DNA of 64,000 bases from the NCBI GenBank assembly GCA_025201375.1, contig JAIWZP010000029.1, positions 1-64,000 of the forward strand, read 5' to 3'. The position numbers and the translations under genes were made by a program. The notes under the pieces were generated by a model. It saw nothing but the letters and a program-made list of their open reading frames with translations. It made no database searches and was not told the origin of the DNA. The DNA comes from Gongronella butleri (Eukaryota; Mucoromycota; Mucoromycetes; Mucorales; Cunninghamellaceae). Below, one piece after another: positions 1-12,400 of this stretch (the stretch's first letter is position 1; each line of letters opens with the position of its first letter).

Positions 1-89
1 GGTTGTGCAACATCACCAAAACATGCGATCAGCAACCTTCACGCGCGGTGTTCCATTTTTTTTTCTTTTTTCTAACAATCATCGCTTAC

Positions 90-1126
90 CCAATGTTCAA
101 GACTTGTGTGCCTTGCGTCAGCTGCGACGTGACAGGTGCTACAATGTCTCTGAATGAAGAGAATGAATGCGTCAATCGGTACGACACTTGCTCAACAAGC
201 CTTTTTTTGCCATTTCCGACGTTTGCTTTGCCAATCAAAAAGGCACGCGTCACGCGTGTCACCGACAAAATGAAAAAAAAAAACTTACCCTTGGAAAGCC
301 CATCGTAGAATATAATTTAGCACACGGATACGATCCAGCTCCTGCTGATCATTCGGCATCATTAGACCCATCTTTTTTTTTTCACACAGAATTTGCGAGA
401 CAAAGGAGAAAAAAAAAAACAAGGCAAGTTAATTACTTGTGCGACATGGGGAGAGAGGGAAGCGAAACCCAAACAGGCGGTGAAGCTGACTGTTTAAAGC
501 AAAAGTGCTGTCCGACGCGAGAATGGGGTGATCTCTGTGTGTGTTTCTGTTGTCTCTGTTGTTTTTTTTTTAGCGTGAATCCGTACCTGCTTGGGATACC
601 GCCGCCCATTGAACCATTCAAAGGCATTCATGGGACCAGCATCGTTCGGGAGTTGCTGCTTGCATAGCTGATTGACAGACGTCATGGATGTAACCACCGA
701 AAATTTGCGCTGCCGCGGTGCCGTGTCACTGGTTGGCGGGGGTGTGGGGAGTTGCTTTTTGGTGCTCTGCCTCGGGGCGTGTCTGGAGTACTGGTTCTGC
801 ATGTGTTTCTCGGACAATGTCGACGACGGAGGCGTTTTGCCGTGCATGTGCTTATTGTTGAGGACAAAGTCGTTTTTCCCGGGGTCAAACATAAAGACGG
901 GCACATCTGGTGGATAAGCAATGGCGATGCCAATGTCATTGGGGTCGGGTCGGCCCAATGCCTGGTGATGGTGATGGCCAGGCCGCTGCAGCTGCAATTG
1001 CTGTCGTGCCTCTTGTCGCTGCTTTTTGCTCGCCTTGCCGGGCCGCAAATGCTTGGGCACACGCTGTTCATGGTCCGGCGAGGACGACGTGAACATGGAT
1101 GACGGATACGAAATACGATTGCCCAT
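90..1126 (-). CDS. SAM-dependent class I methyltransferase, N-terminal part (runs off the left edge)
   Basis: Three exons are visible on the minus strand: 1126-587, 371-289 and 149-90, in consistent phase with GT/AG borders. The first ATG gives a protein beginning MGNRIS, which could be an N-myristoylation start (inference). The first about 165 residues are basic, His/Gln-rich and probably disordered. Then come the block FEWFNGRRYP, the block LMMPNDQQELDRI and the stretch TQGTQVLNIG, where the third exon ends. This order (GRRY, PND.qELDR, then motif I V-L-D-x-G) is the one I know from the large fungal family of SAM-dependent methyltransferases with a disordered N-terminus. The glycine-rich SAM loop and the rest of the Rossmann domain lie beyond base 1. 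Substrate unknown. The motif I aspartate is Asn here (VLNIG). Confidence 0.75.
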
Positions 1127-1681
1127 GGAAATGAAATAAACAATGAAAAAAAAAATGAAAGAACAAAAGAAAACTAAAAAAGGTACGCTCTGAATGATTC
1201 GGCACAAAATGCAAAAAGGAAAAAAGCAAGATCATAGCACCGCAGGGCCCGCCAAATATAAAGCAGCACAAGGTTTAATCGCTTTGGTCGCACAAGTTTT
1301 TTTGTGCCCCTGTTGTCGGAAAAGTGCAAAAAAGGCGTGCACACGGGCGCGCGCTATTCGCCGCCCAGCTTTTTTTTTTTTACGTTTTTGACAGGTGGTG
1401 CACACAGACGTGGGCTCGGTCCCTCAAAGTCCTTGGTGTGCTTGGCGATCAAATCCGTTTTAGCATCACGCGCCTCGCATCGCGAGTTTGGCGTCACATT
1501 CCACGCCCCAATGCCCCAGCCGGAGCACCACTGCGCCCATTCAAAATATGGGCGAGACACCCGCGCAATCTACGATGTCTTTTTATTTTTATTTTCCACC
1601 CGGGGCGCAAAAAAAAAGTGGAGGGAAGGGGGGGGGAACAGGGGAGTACAATTGAAAATGACAATGAAAGAGAGTATTTCA
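1127..1681. other. Intergenic spacer, methyltransferase 5' side / derlin 3' side
   Basis: This stretch lies upstream of the methyltransferase ATG and downstream of the derlin stop, both genes being on the minus strand. It holds T- and A-runs and short G-runs (1621-1640). I see no gene in it; it should contain the methyltransferase promoter. Confidence 0.5.
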
Positions 1682-3017
1682 TCAAGCGGCGGCTGGCTGT
1701 TGGGGCCGGGTATCGTGTTGCTGCTCGGATGACGCGTGACGGACGCGTCGGAAAGCGCCAGAGTCTGAATCTGCAGGCAATGTGGCACGGTCGACCTCAT
1801 CTTCGTGGTCCGCATGGTGCTGGTCCTCATCCTCGTGCTCGTGCTCCTCATCGTCGTCGTCGTACGCATCCTCATCCTCCTCATCTTCGGCGTCGTCAAT
1901 CTCTAATTCGCCGCGCGCGCGATTGCCCTCCACCAGCCAGCGACTAGCAAAAAAAAAAAAAAAAAAAGGTGAGTAAACCACGAATCACGCGCCATTGATG
2001 CATGTAAAACTCTTCACGCTTCTTTCTCCCAAGGTTCTTACATCCACCTTGGCGTCGCCAATAGGTGTCGTCCGCCGCTCGCCGCTTCTCTCGGCCACAC
2101 ATCCTCGAAAAAGTAGTAAATGTGACCCACGACAATGCCGAGGATATCACCAATGGGGATGTGGCCGCCAAGGACAAGTGAAAAGCACAACAGAGCCCAC
2201 GGTAGGTACGGCGCGCTAAAGACCATGATGCCCAAGAAATTCAATCGCACGTATGGGTTGCGTCGCGCCCAAATATACACAATCGTGAACGACAGCGGCG
2301 GGCCCAGGAACGGCATGTACGCAAATGGCAAGACAATCTGAACAATGGCAAAAAAAAAAAAAGAGAAAACAATGCAAGGTTGCGCGTGTCAATGCCTCAT
2401 GTCTCCACACACTGCAAAGCAAAAGAGGCCCAATGGCGATTTCCGTGCCGTCGATCCCCGAATTTTACCGAGCAAAAGATGAGCGCGATCGCGGAGAACA
2501 ACAGGAGCCACAGATAGTCTGCGGGCTTGCTGCGATAAAAGCCTTCCTCCATCATGCGGCTGTATCGCGCCCTAATGGCAAAAACAAAAGAAAAAAAAAG
2601 GTGCGCGCGTTAGCCTACAATGAAAAACGCACAGGGAGGAATTGGCCTTACAAAAAGAACATATGGAAGCAAAAGTCTATTGAGATGGGGCCAAAGTACA
2701 AGAAATTCGTAACAAGTCGCCACCACTACACGAAAAAAATACAAAAAAAGGAGCATGAGCGCTACTGCGCGCCCCAAGCGCGTCATATGCTCGCTTACCT
2801 GGCCATTCATGATGCTGTTATAATTGAGCCATAGGTGCAATTGGTGGACAAGACCGAGTTGCTTGAAGAAATGAGAAAAAAAAAACGAGGTTACTAAAAA
2901 AAGTCGCTTCAAAACGAGCCGCCTTACAATAGCAAGACTGGTGAGACAGGCAGCCGTGACATAGACGCGCGTAATAAGCGGGATATCGAGGTACCAGGTC
3001 TCGATAGGCGTCGGCAT
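1682..3017 (-). CDS. Derlin family ER membrane protein (Der1-like)
   Basis: Derlins are rhomboid-like pseudoproteases of the ER membrane that help move misfolded proteins to the cytosol in ERAD. Six exons (3017-2928, 2861-2799, 2725-2652, 2571-2469, 2337-2042, 1943-1682) join in phase to 295 aa. The N-terminus MPTPIETWYLDIPLITRVYV matches the derlin start (W-y-x-x-i-P-x-i-T-R). The signature WWRLVTNFLYFGPISIDF follows at about residues 52-69, and later come IWARRNPYVRLNFLG and LPWALL. The GHIYYFFEDVWP block is the conserved end of the membrane core, followed by TPRW. Several hydrophobic helices are evident. The last exon encodes an unusually long Asp/Glu/His-rich cytosolic tail, where a p97/Cdc48-binding motif would normally sit. 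Family assignment is secure; which derlin paralogue it is cannot be told. Confidence 0.93.
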
Positions 3018-3392
3018 AGTTGGAAAAAAAAGAAAAAGAGAAGAAAGAGCGAAAAAAAAAGACATGCGCCAGGGCACAGGCGCGCTTTTTTTTCTGTTCG
3101 CAGCGCGGCCCAATCAAGCAGCGACAGCCCGTCAATTGGGAGTGTCATGCCGCCCGTCTATGAAAGTGTGAATCCATTTCGTCCCCCCGAGGACAAACAG
3201 CATACAATTGCCTCATTGATGCACGGTCCTGCCCACGAGTCGCCACCATCATATGAAAAAGGGGGGTGGTGGGATGACGGGCCCAGTCGTACAAAAAAAA
3301 AATAATAAAAAAGGGCCCTTTTGTCTTGCCCTTTTTCCCTTTTGTTTCACTCTTTTATTTTATTGTCTTTTTTATTTTCTGTTTTTGTTGCC
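3018..3392. promoter_or_regulatory. Divergent intergenic region, derlin / NTF2-like gene
   Basis: Only 375 bp separate the two start codons, so both promoters must lie here or overlap. Pyrimidine-rich tracts precede the plus-strand ATG (3320-3390). No convincing TATA box is seen. Confidence 0.4.
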
Positions 3393-4520
3393 ATGTCCGA
3401 TATCGACACTGAAGTCCAGTTAGAACAGTCGCCAAGCTCGCTTATCAGCAGTAAGACGTGCCAAAAAAAAAGAAATGGCCCGTATTTACCAAAACACCCC
3501 CCGGTTTTGCCCCCTCGTTTCCAGGTATTATCGAGGACCTCTTCTCTTACAACTCGCTACGACGGAAACGCGTGCTCGAATATTACTTTTTCCAGGATGC
3601 CGCGCTCACGTCGCCTGTCATGAGCACCGAGGGCGTACTCAATATCCAATAGTAAGCAATTGCACCGTGCAAAAAAAAAGGCAAAGGGCCAAAAACACAC
3701 ACCCTACTGGCCCTTTTTGAAACGAACCGCCGTAAAAAAAAAGGGGGCTGCAAATGAAGCAACGACGAGCTGATCAGGTGGCCTTCCCCCGTCTCCTCTC
3801 TCTTTTTTTTTTTTAATATGTGTAAACAAATCGACCTCCCGTCTCCCCCAATTGCTTTATGATTTCAGTGTCTATACCGTGTGGCAAGCTCTGAATCGCG
3901 AAGAGCCCAAGATCACAAATGTGGTGTTTGATGGGTAAACAGAGCTTTCACGTGCTGCTGACCATGCTAATGAATTTTGATCCTTGCCGCTTTTGTGCAA
4001 AAAATCCAGGAACACCGCCGTCATTCATCTGGTGCACACACTGTCGCCTCGCATCTTCCCATCATTCATCCGGTTGCAAGTGCCTGCCATCACGACGTTG
4101 CATTTCCGCGAAACAGAGCAGGACAGCGGCCTGCTCAAGATCTTTAAGCAAGAAGACAGCTGGACGCTCGAAGGCCTGATCCAGTCCATGCCACTCATCT
4201 CCTTTTGGTACAATCATGTGCTGCGCGTCCTCATGGGCAAGCTTGTCACGGCAACAGGCGACCTCTTGGACGCCGCGTTCCAGCATGCACACAAAATGTC
4301 ATTACGCGGCAGAGAAATCCAGCGCCTCGGCCGCGACCTCGCCATTGAAAACATGGAGAAGCTCGAGGAATACCGCACCAATCTGCATGAAAATTATCTC
4401 GAGGGCATCCGCGGATGGCGCGAAACATACATTGACGATGGTGAAATTGACCCCGAGCAGCTCCATTCCGCAAAGGAGCAAGGGAATCTCATCGAGGGCA
4501 TGATGGTCCTCAACGAATAG
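3393..4520 (+). CDS. NTF2-like (SigF-type) domain protein, function unknown
   Basis: Four exons (3393-3450, 3525-3651, 3869-3934, 4010-4520) join in phase to 253 aa. The region around residues 20-160 reads like the fungal SigF-like NTF2 family: a helix with IIEDLFSYNSLRRKRVLEYYF, then F-x-x-D-A-A-L-x-x-P, then alternating strands ending in LRVLMGKLVTATGDLL. NTF2-like folds bind small ligands or act as enzymes, but I know no function for this fungal branch. The C-terminal 80 residues are helical and charged. There is no signal peptide. The residue order was read directly from the exons; the family name rests on resemblance from memory. Confidence 0.7.
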
Positions 4521-5876
4521 CTTTCTATATATCACCTTTTTGAAATAAACATGACATTACGTATATCCCCTCATATTTTTAAACGACCTATTCCCTTTTT
4601 ACAAATTGCACAGTGGACATTCCATTGATATCTTACTCTTAAACTTTTGTAACAATGCTCTCAATGTCCTGAGTCGCGCGTTGTACAACAAAAACAGATA
4701 TTGCTCCATGATCGGCGAAAAAAAATCTTCATAAAGCGCATTTTATTGTGTTTTGGCTCAATTGCCCATGAATCTATTGCCCACATGGGGGACTTTGAAC
4801 TGTCGACCGACAATGTCACGCTTCCTTGTTCAAATGAGCCCATCCTTGTAGCATTGCGGTTATTAGATGGCGCGCAAACACAATTTTCGAAAATTGCCAA
4901 TTTCCCAAGGCGTACAGTCGTGAATTTGAAACGGTGAATTTTAGGTCCTCAGATCACCGCGTCATTTATCCACATGGTAAAGGACTCAGTTTATTTGATG
5001 GAAATGTTGTAAAAACCAGGGGTCCATTGACTGGTTGTCGAGTAAAACCCAAAAAGCTGCGATTTTTCACATTAAGGCAAACTCAACGAGAGTTGACTGC
5101 AGCGCCTCGAAAGTTATTTCATCAAAAAGAGCGCGACTTGAAACGTATGTAGACACAAATGATCTCTGAAAATAGTGAACTTTTGCCATTTTTGACGCGG
5201 TTTCAACATCACAGGTAATTTTCGACGCGTCGTAAACCGTGTCAAAAGCGTGTGAACACGCGCCTGTTCATAATCAAATCCATGCACCAAGAGCGTGTCT
5301 TGCCAGTAGACGCGTCAGCACGGCTACATGATGCATTTTATCCCGCGCAAATCCCATTTTAAGTTTAAACGAAAATCGCTGATTGCTCGTCAACGAACAA
5401 TTGGATCGCTCTCTTTTTTTTTTTGCTATTTCCGTGGTTTCTCCCTCGCGCGCATCACAGGTGTAAGTTTGGTGTCATTCTGGGGACCCATTTTTGCCAT
5501 TTTGGTTTCGCCACAACGAAAATTTGATTTTGCAAGTAATGCGTTTTAATTATTTTGCAACGCTTGCAAACTGAGTCCCACTCGATTTCCTTTGCAATTT
5601 ATGACACGTTGAGACGCGTTTCGGGAATTCAAAAAGGCCCAAGGGTCAGCCCCACCTGATTTTCCGCCCGAAAATCGACCGCTCATAAAACTTTTTCCTG
5701 AGAAACTTGTCCAAATCGGCCCAAATTTATAGAGAGACTGGCATCACACATTGAGAAAAAGAATCAGAGAAATTTATTTCATAGATTGCGAGAAATGAAC
5801 GATTTTCGTTTCAAGCCCCATTTATTTCACTGAAACTGCAAAAGAGAACAATACAGCAACGTTTTTTTTTCTTTTT
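4521..5876. repeat. Gene-free block 1: diverged dispersed repeat
   Basis: No coding potential is seen between the NTF2-like stop and the GH5 stop. The module GTAAAAACCAGGGGTCCATT (about 5010-5030) recurs in altered form, in both orientations, in the gene-free blocks near 21.7, 23.9, 43.7, 54.7 and 55.2 kb. Several GACGCGTC-like words occur at 5190-5320. Confidence 0.55.
4544..4549 (+). terminator. Polyadenylation signal of the NTF2-like gene
   Basis: A canonical AATAAA lies 24 nt after the stop codon. Confidence 0.5.
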
Positions 5877-7534
5877 TTACGAGCAGCCATACTTTGGCTT
5901 TCCTGCGTCCTGGGGCATCCAGCCCTGTTCATATCCCAAGAGATAGTCCCAATGGGGATTGATGTGTTCCTCGGTTTTGTACGTCCAAAAGAACCAGCCA
6001 TACGTGGACTCAAAGGCATTCATCTGTCGCTGGGCAAACATGCCGAGGAATTCCATATATTCGTCGTCAAACGTGCGCCAGTCCTCCGTGGGGCACTGGC
6101 AATTCTGGCACACGGCTTTGGCCGTCTCGCCATTGATTGTCAGCGTGCCCTCGTACCGCGTGCCCAGCCCAATGCCGTTCAAATACTTGCCACAGTCGTT
6201 GGTCGCCACCGAGAACTCGCCAACCATGATGGGGCCCGCATGCTGCATCGAATTGCTCAAATCAGGCAGCCACCCCGTGCATGGGAATAGGGCCTGCTCT
6301 TGTCGTGGCTTGGACACAAGCGTCTCGTCAAAGATCAGATACGTGTGCGTCTCTAGAAAAAAAAAAGAAATGTGTTACGTCGTGTCACTTTTTTTTTTCG
6401 CTGTTTTCCACATTTTTCCCCTCACTTTTTTTTTTTAAACTTACCAACGATGACGCGCTCATAGTCCTTGTTGTTGAAAAAGCCATACCACGGCTTGAGG
6501 CCCAAGAAGCCCTCGTGGTACGTGAGCCATGGGCCGCCCGAGGGGTTGTCCTTGCGCAATTCCTTGTAACTCTCGCGATACCAGTCCTTGACGCGTTGCT
6601 TGTCGGGGGCATCAAGGCGGAAAATGGCAGGCTCATTGAGCACACCAAAGAGCGGCGCGGCGGGGGCCCAGTCGGGCTGAGAAAAGAACGAAACAAGCTC
6701 GCGGATCACGCCCAAGGTTTCGTCGGCATATTTCTGGCCGGCGGTCCCGTTCAAAAAGCGAATGGGTCCGGTACGGCCCGAGTGGTTCCATCCGTTCTGC
6801 GAGCCTGGCGAGGTGTGCAGCTCGACCATGACGCGCAAACCGTACTTTCGCGCCCATTGCACGGCTTTCAGCAAGTATTTGAAGCTGAGGTGCGGGACGA
6901 ATGGCTCGCCCTCAAAGACGCGGACGGCCCAATGGCCCAGCGGAATGCGAACATGGTTGAGGCCCATGGACGCCATCTTTTTGAAATCGGCCTCGGTGAC
7001 AAACGTTTCGTAATGCTTCTCCATTTGCTGCTTGGCCTTGTCGGGCCCCAATTTCTCGCACAATGTCCATTCGTCCACGACACCTTCGGACACGTCAAAT
7101 TGTTCAAATAACTTGGGCGTGATGAATGGCTCCGTGACCAGCCACCCGCCAAGATTCACACCGCGGATCTTGTCCTTGCCGCCATAGTCAAACGCTTCGT
7201 TCAATGCCGGCGTGCGCGCATTCACACGCGCAGAGTTATCAAACAGCTTCCTGTCGTAGATGGACGTGTCGTCGCGGTGCCGGTCAACCAGCGCACCGCC
7301 ATTGTTCACAAATGGCTTGTTGGACGTCGTGTTCTTGGGCAAATCGCCCCCAAATTTGGGCGTGCCGCCATTCTGCTTGATCGTTTCGGCAATCACCGTC
7401 GGCACCACAATCACCACCACCAACAAAAGAATGCACAGCGAGGATATCAAAAACATCGTGCGACGCTTCAGGCCGCAAATGCGTCGATCCACCTTTTCGG
7501 CTTGCTCGTGATCACCGTGCCCACCGTGGCCCAT
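5877..7534 (-). CDS. GH5 exo-beta-1,3-glucanase, type II membrane anchored
   Basis: It hydrolyses beta-1,3-glucan and is expected at the cell surface or periplasm. Two exons (7534-6445, 6352-5877) give 521 aa. A basic cytosolic N-terminus (about 28 residues) is followed by one hydrophobic anchor (MFLISSLCILLLVVVIVVP), then a linker. The catalytic domain starts at KIRGVNLGGWLVTEPFITP (about residue 130), a hallmark of the family. Visible landmarks are GLNHVRIPLGHWA, MVELHTSPGSQNGWNHSG, the acid/base glutamate in VLNEPA and the likely nucleophile glutamate in VGEFSVATNDC. The start is uncertain: the frame stays open upstream to an acceptor-like tract at about 7571, so a short upstream exon is possible. 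The arrangement resembles the membrane-anchored yeast-type D branch of exo-glucanases. Confidence 0.92.
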
Positions 7535-7930
7535 GGGCTGCGATTTCACACTTGTGTCTTCACCAATTTTCACTGACAAAAAAGAGAGAGAGAGAAAGCG
7601 TATGTAAGAATGATTATGAGTGCAAATACGCGTGAAATAAAAAAAAAAGACCCCATACTGCTGATTTTTCGGTCTTGATCAAAAGCAATGAAAGTGAATA
7701 AAGAAGAAAAAAAAAGAGGATGATCGAAAAAAAAATTGTTGACGCTTTGGAATGGATGGTGTGTGAGGGGCACAATCAGGCGACACATGGCATGAATCAG
7801 GAAAATTGGCATTCATCAAGGTCGCAGCGGTGCGACACCGGAAAAAAAATAAAGAGTGAAGCGAGCGGAGTGTCATTTGGTCCGCAGCACTCACTCTTCC
7901 CGCTTTCTATCTGCCTCCAACTTCGCGTTC
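7535..7930. promoter_or_regulatory. Divergent intergenic region, GH5 / MND1
   Basis: 396 bp separate the two start codons. The region holds A- and T-runs and a GAGAGAGAGA tract (about 7584-7594). Nothing gene-like is seen beyond a possible extra 5' exon of the glucanase. Confidence 0.4.
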
Positions 7931-9037
7931 ATGGTAAAACATCCAAACAAACAAACAAAAACACAAAAAAAATGCAGATTGACGCCCCTTGTCTCTACTT
8001 TTTTCTAGGCTCCAAAAGGTGTTTCGAGCGAGGAGAAACGCAAGCGCTTGCTGGAGATCTTCCACGAGGAGGTATGACCGAGCCCAAAAAAAAAAAGACG
8101 CGTCAACAGCGTGTGTACCTTGTTATTCACGTGTTTTTTCGTGTTTTTCCCCCAGTATGACGTGTTTATGATGAAAGATATTGAGAAGCGCGCAAGCAAT
8201 AGGGGTATTCGTACGTCTGCTGAGAGTGGGGCTGCGCGAAAGAGGCTCAAACCTCCCTTGTTTTAGAGAACAACGCTGCTGGCGCCGTGCTTCAGGAGCT
8301 GGTCGACGACGAGCTGGTGTTATGCGACAAGATAGGCTCGTCCAAGTTTTATTGGTCGTTCCCACGCCGAAAGGACGAGGTAAAAGCGCGCAAATGCTCT
8401 CCGAAAAAAAGTCATCTCACCCTGTTTCTTTGCAGGCCGACAAGTACGAAGAGCTCGAACAGGAAATTGTCAACTGTGCAGACAAAATGGCCAGCCTGAT
8501 TAAAGAAATTGACGAAGAAAAAAAGGTGCGCGAGACATCGGTAAGCGCCAATCGCACGAAAATGGGCAAAAACGACGCGTTTCTCACTCTTTTGTACAAT
8601 CGATAGGAAGAGCGTGAAAAGATCCTAGCCAAACTGGCGCAGGAGACAACGGAGAACGTGCTGTTGACAGAGGAATTGGCCGCTCTCAACGCGTCCAACG
8701 AATACAAAGACAAAGGTAAAAAAAAAAAAAAGAAAACGCAGGGACACGCCTCATTTCTTCTTGTGCCTTTTTTTTTATCATGGCCTGGGCTCATTTAGAG
8801 ATGCAAATCGGGGCTGTCAAAATGGAATTGAATTTGTGGAACGGTAAGAATATCTCGTATTTGAAGGAATATGCGTCGGGGGGCGTGCTTGATTTTCTTT
8901 TCATGACGCGTGTTTTCTTTAAAACAGACAACATTGAGACGATCCGCGACTATTGCCTCAGCTTGGACAGTGGTGGCCAGATCACGGTCGACGAGTTTGA
9001 CCGCTATTTCGCTATACCTGAAGACTTGCGCAACTAG
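7931..9037 (+). CDS. MND1: Meiotic nuclear division protein 1 (Mnd1)
   Basis: Mnd1 pairs with Hop2 to stimulate Dmc1/Rad51 strand exchange during meiotic recombination in the nucleus. Eight exons (7931-7933, 8009-8071, 8156-8210, 8267-8379, 8436-8540, 8607-8715, 8799-8843, 8928-9037) give 200 aa, the normal family length. The N-terminal winged helix reads KGVSSEEKRKRLLEIFHEE, then YDVFMMKDIEKRA, LQELVDDELV and IGSSKFYWSFP. A central coiled coil covers residues of about 80-160. The C-terminus keeps DNIETIRDYC and FAIPEDL. Exon 1 is only the ATG, split from codon 2 by an intron. The internal donor at 8211 (GTACGT) was chosen because it restores the R-G-I-x-x-x-A-A block. A meiotic gene suggests a sexual cycle or its remnant. 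Confidence 0.93.
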
Positions 9038-9481
9038 CATGCCGACATTTTCTTCCTCCATGTGCCTTTCTACACCTTGTACTCGTCCCCGTGTGCCATC
9101 TTTTATCTGCGTTTTCTTTTCACATGTCTCTCACACCCCCTTTATTTTACCCCATTTGGCACCATCTCCTTTTCAAGTGCTTGACTGATCCTTCCATGTC
9201 GCTGCATCTGACTTTTTCCATATTCTCCAACGAATAATTGCCACGTTCAGATCGTGGGCATCGACGATAATAACCGATTAAAATCGAAAAGCGCGCTATT
9301 CTTCACAAAATGGGATCCTATCGCCTCATTTTTTATTTTATTTCGAGGGCATGGATGTATATATACATGAAAGAGAGCAAGGCAAATAGATAGAGAGTGA
9401 CAGCAAGGAAAAAAAAAAGAAGGACAATGTACAACACAAAAAGATGGAAAAAAGAAAACAAGTACACACAAAACAAGGCTC
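9038..9481. other. Convergent 3' spacer, MND1 / FAB1
   Basis: 444 bp between two stop codons. It is C/T-rich on the MND1 side and A-rich on the FAB1 side. No gene seen. Confidence 0.5.
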
Positions 9482-12400
9482 CTATGAGGTGTCGTCGCCG
9501 TCATCCTTTGGGTGAGAATGATGATGATGGTGATGCTGATGGTAGTGGTGGCTCGGAGATGAGGCGATTTTCGATTGCTTGGCGAGGGCCCAAATGTCTG
9601 GGACCATCAAAAAGTAGCGTTCCATGGCGGCTTTGAACCGGATGCGATATTGCTTGGGCGAAACAATCGTCGGCTCCTTGCCGCCGCCACCGAGGAACAC
9701 CGAGTCCTTGACCCAGCTCTCCAACTTCTTGTCCCACGTAAATGTACGGATAAAATCTGCGAAACGGCGTAAAAATAGAAAAAAAACACGAAGATTGAGC
9801 AAAGGGTGATTTTCTCGCCCATTGGGCCCGGATGTATGGCGACGACACAAATAAGGTGACATTTGCTTACCAACGATGCCGACGACCAGCTCGTCGCGCT
9901 CTTCGTCAATGCCAACGAGAAGCGAGTAGTCCATCACGTTGCGATTCGACAAGAAAAGGGTATCATTGTGCAGCGAGCTGCGCAGCAATTCCTTGGAATG
10001 CGCACGGATGAACAGCGGCGATTGAAATATCACTAGGGGGCAGCGCGTAATAAAATAAAAAAGGTGGCGTGAGCGGGTCATTTGGCTGCCATGGCGCTCT
10101 ATTTCCTTACATTCCACGAGATTCTCGTCTAGTAGCACTTCGTCCTGCTTGCCCGTCGACTCGACGTGGCGGTTGCGCATCGACCCCTTGAGATCAAACA
10201 GCTAAATGAGAGAGGGGAAAATGGGATGAGCGAACTGATTGAGTTTTTTTTTCGAAAAAAACATACCATCTTGATATTTCGCTGATAAAACAAGTTTTCC
10301 ATCACCAAGACATCCATACGCATGGAATTGCCGGTTGTGCTATTCTTGTAGCCAATGCTGTAAAAGCCAAAAATCTTGGCAAGCACCGTCGGCAGCTAAA
10401 AAAAACAAACAAATATATGAGCCTCCATGCCCCTTTTTTTTGCCATAAATAACGCTACCTCCATGAAAAACGCCTTTGACAAGTATTGGAAATAGCCGGG
10501 AGCAAAGTCCAAAAAGGCGTCCAGCTCGTAGCGCGACATTTGCTTCATCAGGAAGCGATCATCTAATGGAATAAAAGGTGAATGGGGGATGCACGCTCAA
10601 TGTCTAATTGGTTCGTACCCTTGGTTTTCAAAAATGCAGAGCCAGATTTGCCGCCCACGGGATCCCATTTGACGCAATTGGCCAGCGAAAGCACGTACGA
10701 CTCGTCACAGCCGCAATGGCGGCGCAATGCGTCGAATTGCTCGGCGTAAAACGTCTTGCAGAAGAATTTCGTCGTGGTGTCCGAAAAATCTGAGAGACGC
10801 GAGGGGAAAATAAGAAAAAAATAACGAATATAGGACGTTTTCTGCCCTTTTTTCTTTGAATGGCTTTAACTTACTATAGCGCAAATGGCTGCCCGTGTCC
10901 TTTAGCAGGATTTCCTGAATCTTGGTTGCATTTCCATCGGCGGAATTGGGAAGATCGGGCGCGTCTTGCAATGATGGCATGCTTGAGGTGGGGTGCAGGG
11001 TAAGCTTGTGTTCCGAGGCGGCTGACGACGACGCGGCTGCCGTGACCATGGCATGAAGATGGGTATCCGAGAGGGAATGGGCATCGCTGGCGGCCAACGA
11101 CGACGCCGACGTTGATGGCGCAGCCGGTTTCGACGACGACGACGCGTGTTGATCCCACATGTCCTTCATCTTTTTCAAATAGTCGTCGCAGCTGAGCGCA
11201 TAGGCAATAATCGAGCTCGGCTCGTCCTCGCGCACCACCACAAACGAGTCGGGCAACACGTGCTCTGTGACGCTCCTATGAAAAAAAGAAAGATGAATAT
11301 TTCTCGTTTTTTCCACTTTTTTTTTTTTTTTTTTTTTTTGCACTTTTTTTTTCGCTATCCTTCTCACTCTCCGCATTTTTTTTTTTCACCACTTTTTTTT
11401 TTTTTTTTTTTTTGCTCAATTTTTACACTTTCTCCTCTCTCACCCTTTTTCACGTACAATGGATTTTCCAGGGGCAAGAGGTTGGCTGCGCCGTGGTCGG
11501 TGAGGAAGCCGGTCAATGTCTTCATGAAGGATTGCTTTTCGTCTGCGTCTGTGCCTTGGCGGCGTGTGGATCCTGCGGCGCGCGATGTGGGTCGGTCTGT
11601 GGTGATGGAGTCGTCGTCAGCGGCATCATTGGGCTGAGCGGGATGGTCCATGTCGTGCAGTTGCTTTGTCGTGGGGACGGAGGTATTGTCTGCTGCGGGC
11701 GAGAGCAATTCCGAGGCGAGAGGCAGCTGTGTATCTGTGGTGGTGGTGGTCGTGGAGGTGGTAGCGGATGACGACACGGCCATGTCGGAGCCCTTTTCGC
11801 CGGGCGTGGCATTGGCAGCCGCTGAATTGCCAGCAACGGCATTGACGGGCGGACTGTTGAGGTGGAGATTGTTCAAATGGCCGGAATCGAGGCGCTGCAA
11901 GAGAGAGGTTGGGGGTTCAAGACCCATTGGTGTTCTGGAACTGGTTGGGATGGATGGGGACGACGGCGATGTGCATGAAAAGGGAGCTTGGGGAGAGAAA
12001 TAGTCGATGGGTTCTTCGCTTATGGACGACATGGCCGTCGGCTTGATTTCCTGCTGTTGGGGCGGCGCCAATGCTGCCGGAGGACTGTTGGTGGGCGTGT
12101 CCAGCTCGCCAATGTCATCCAGATCGCTCACAAGGAATTCATCGTCCATATCCTCGGTGACAAGGTCCTTTGGCTGCGTATACACTTGGATCATCGTGTG
12201 TTTGCGCCGAGGTAGCCGAGATCGGAACCCATTGGGCGACGTCACATTGGGCCGCGCGCCCAAAGACGATGGCACTGGTGGCAGAGGCAGCGCCTGGTGC
12301 AGGGAAGGCGCATTTATACGCAGACTGCTACTCCCTGTACTCCCTGTATGGCCTGCATAGCCTGCATGGCTGGTCGACGCCGCAAATGACGGCTGCCCAA

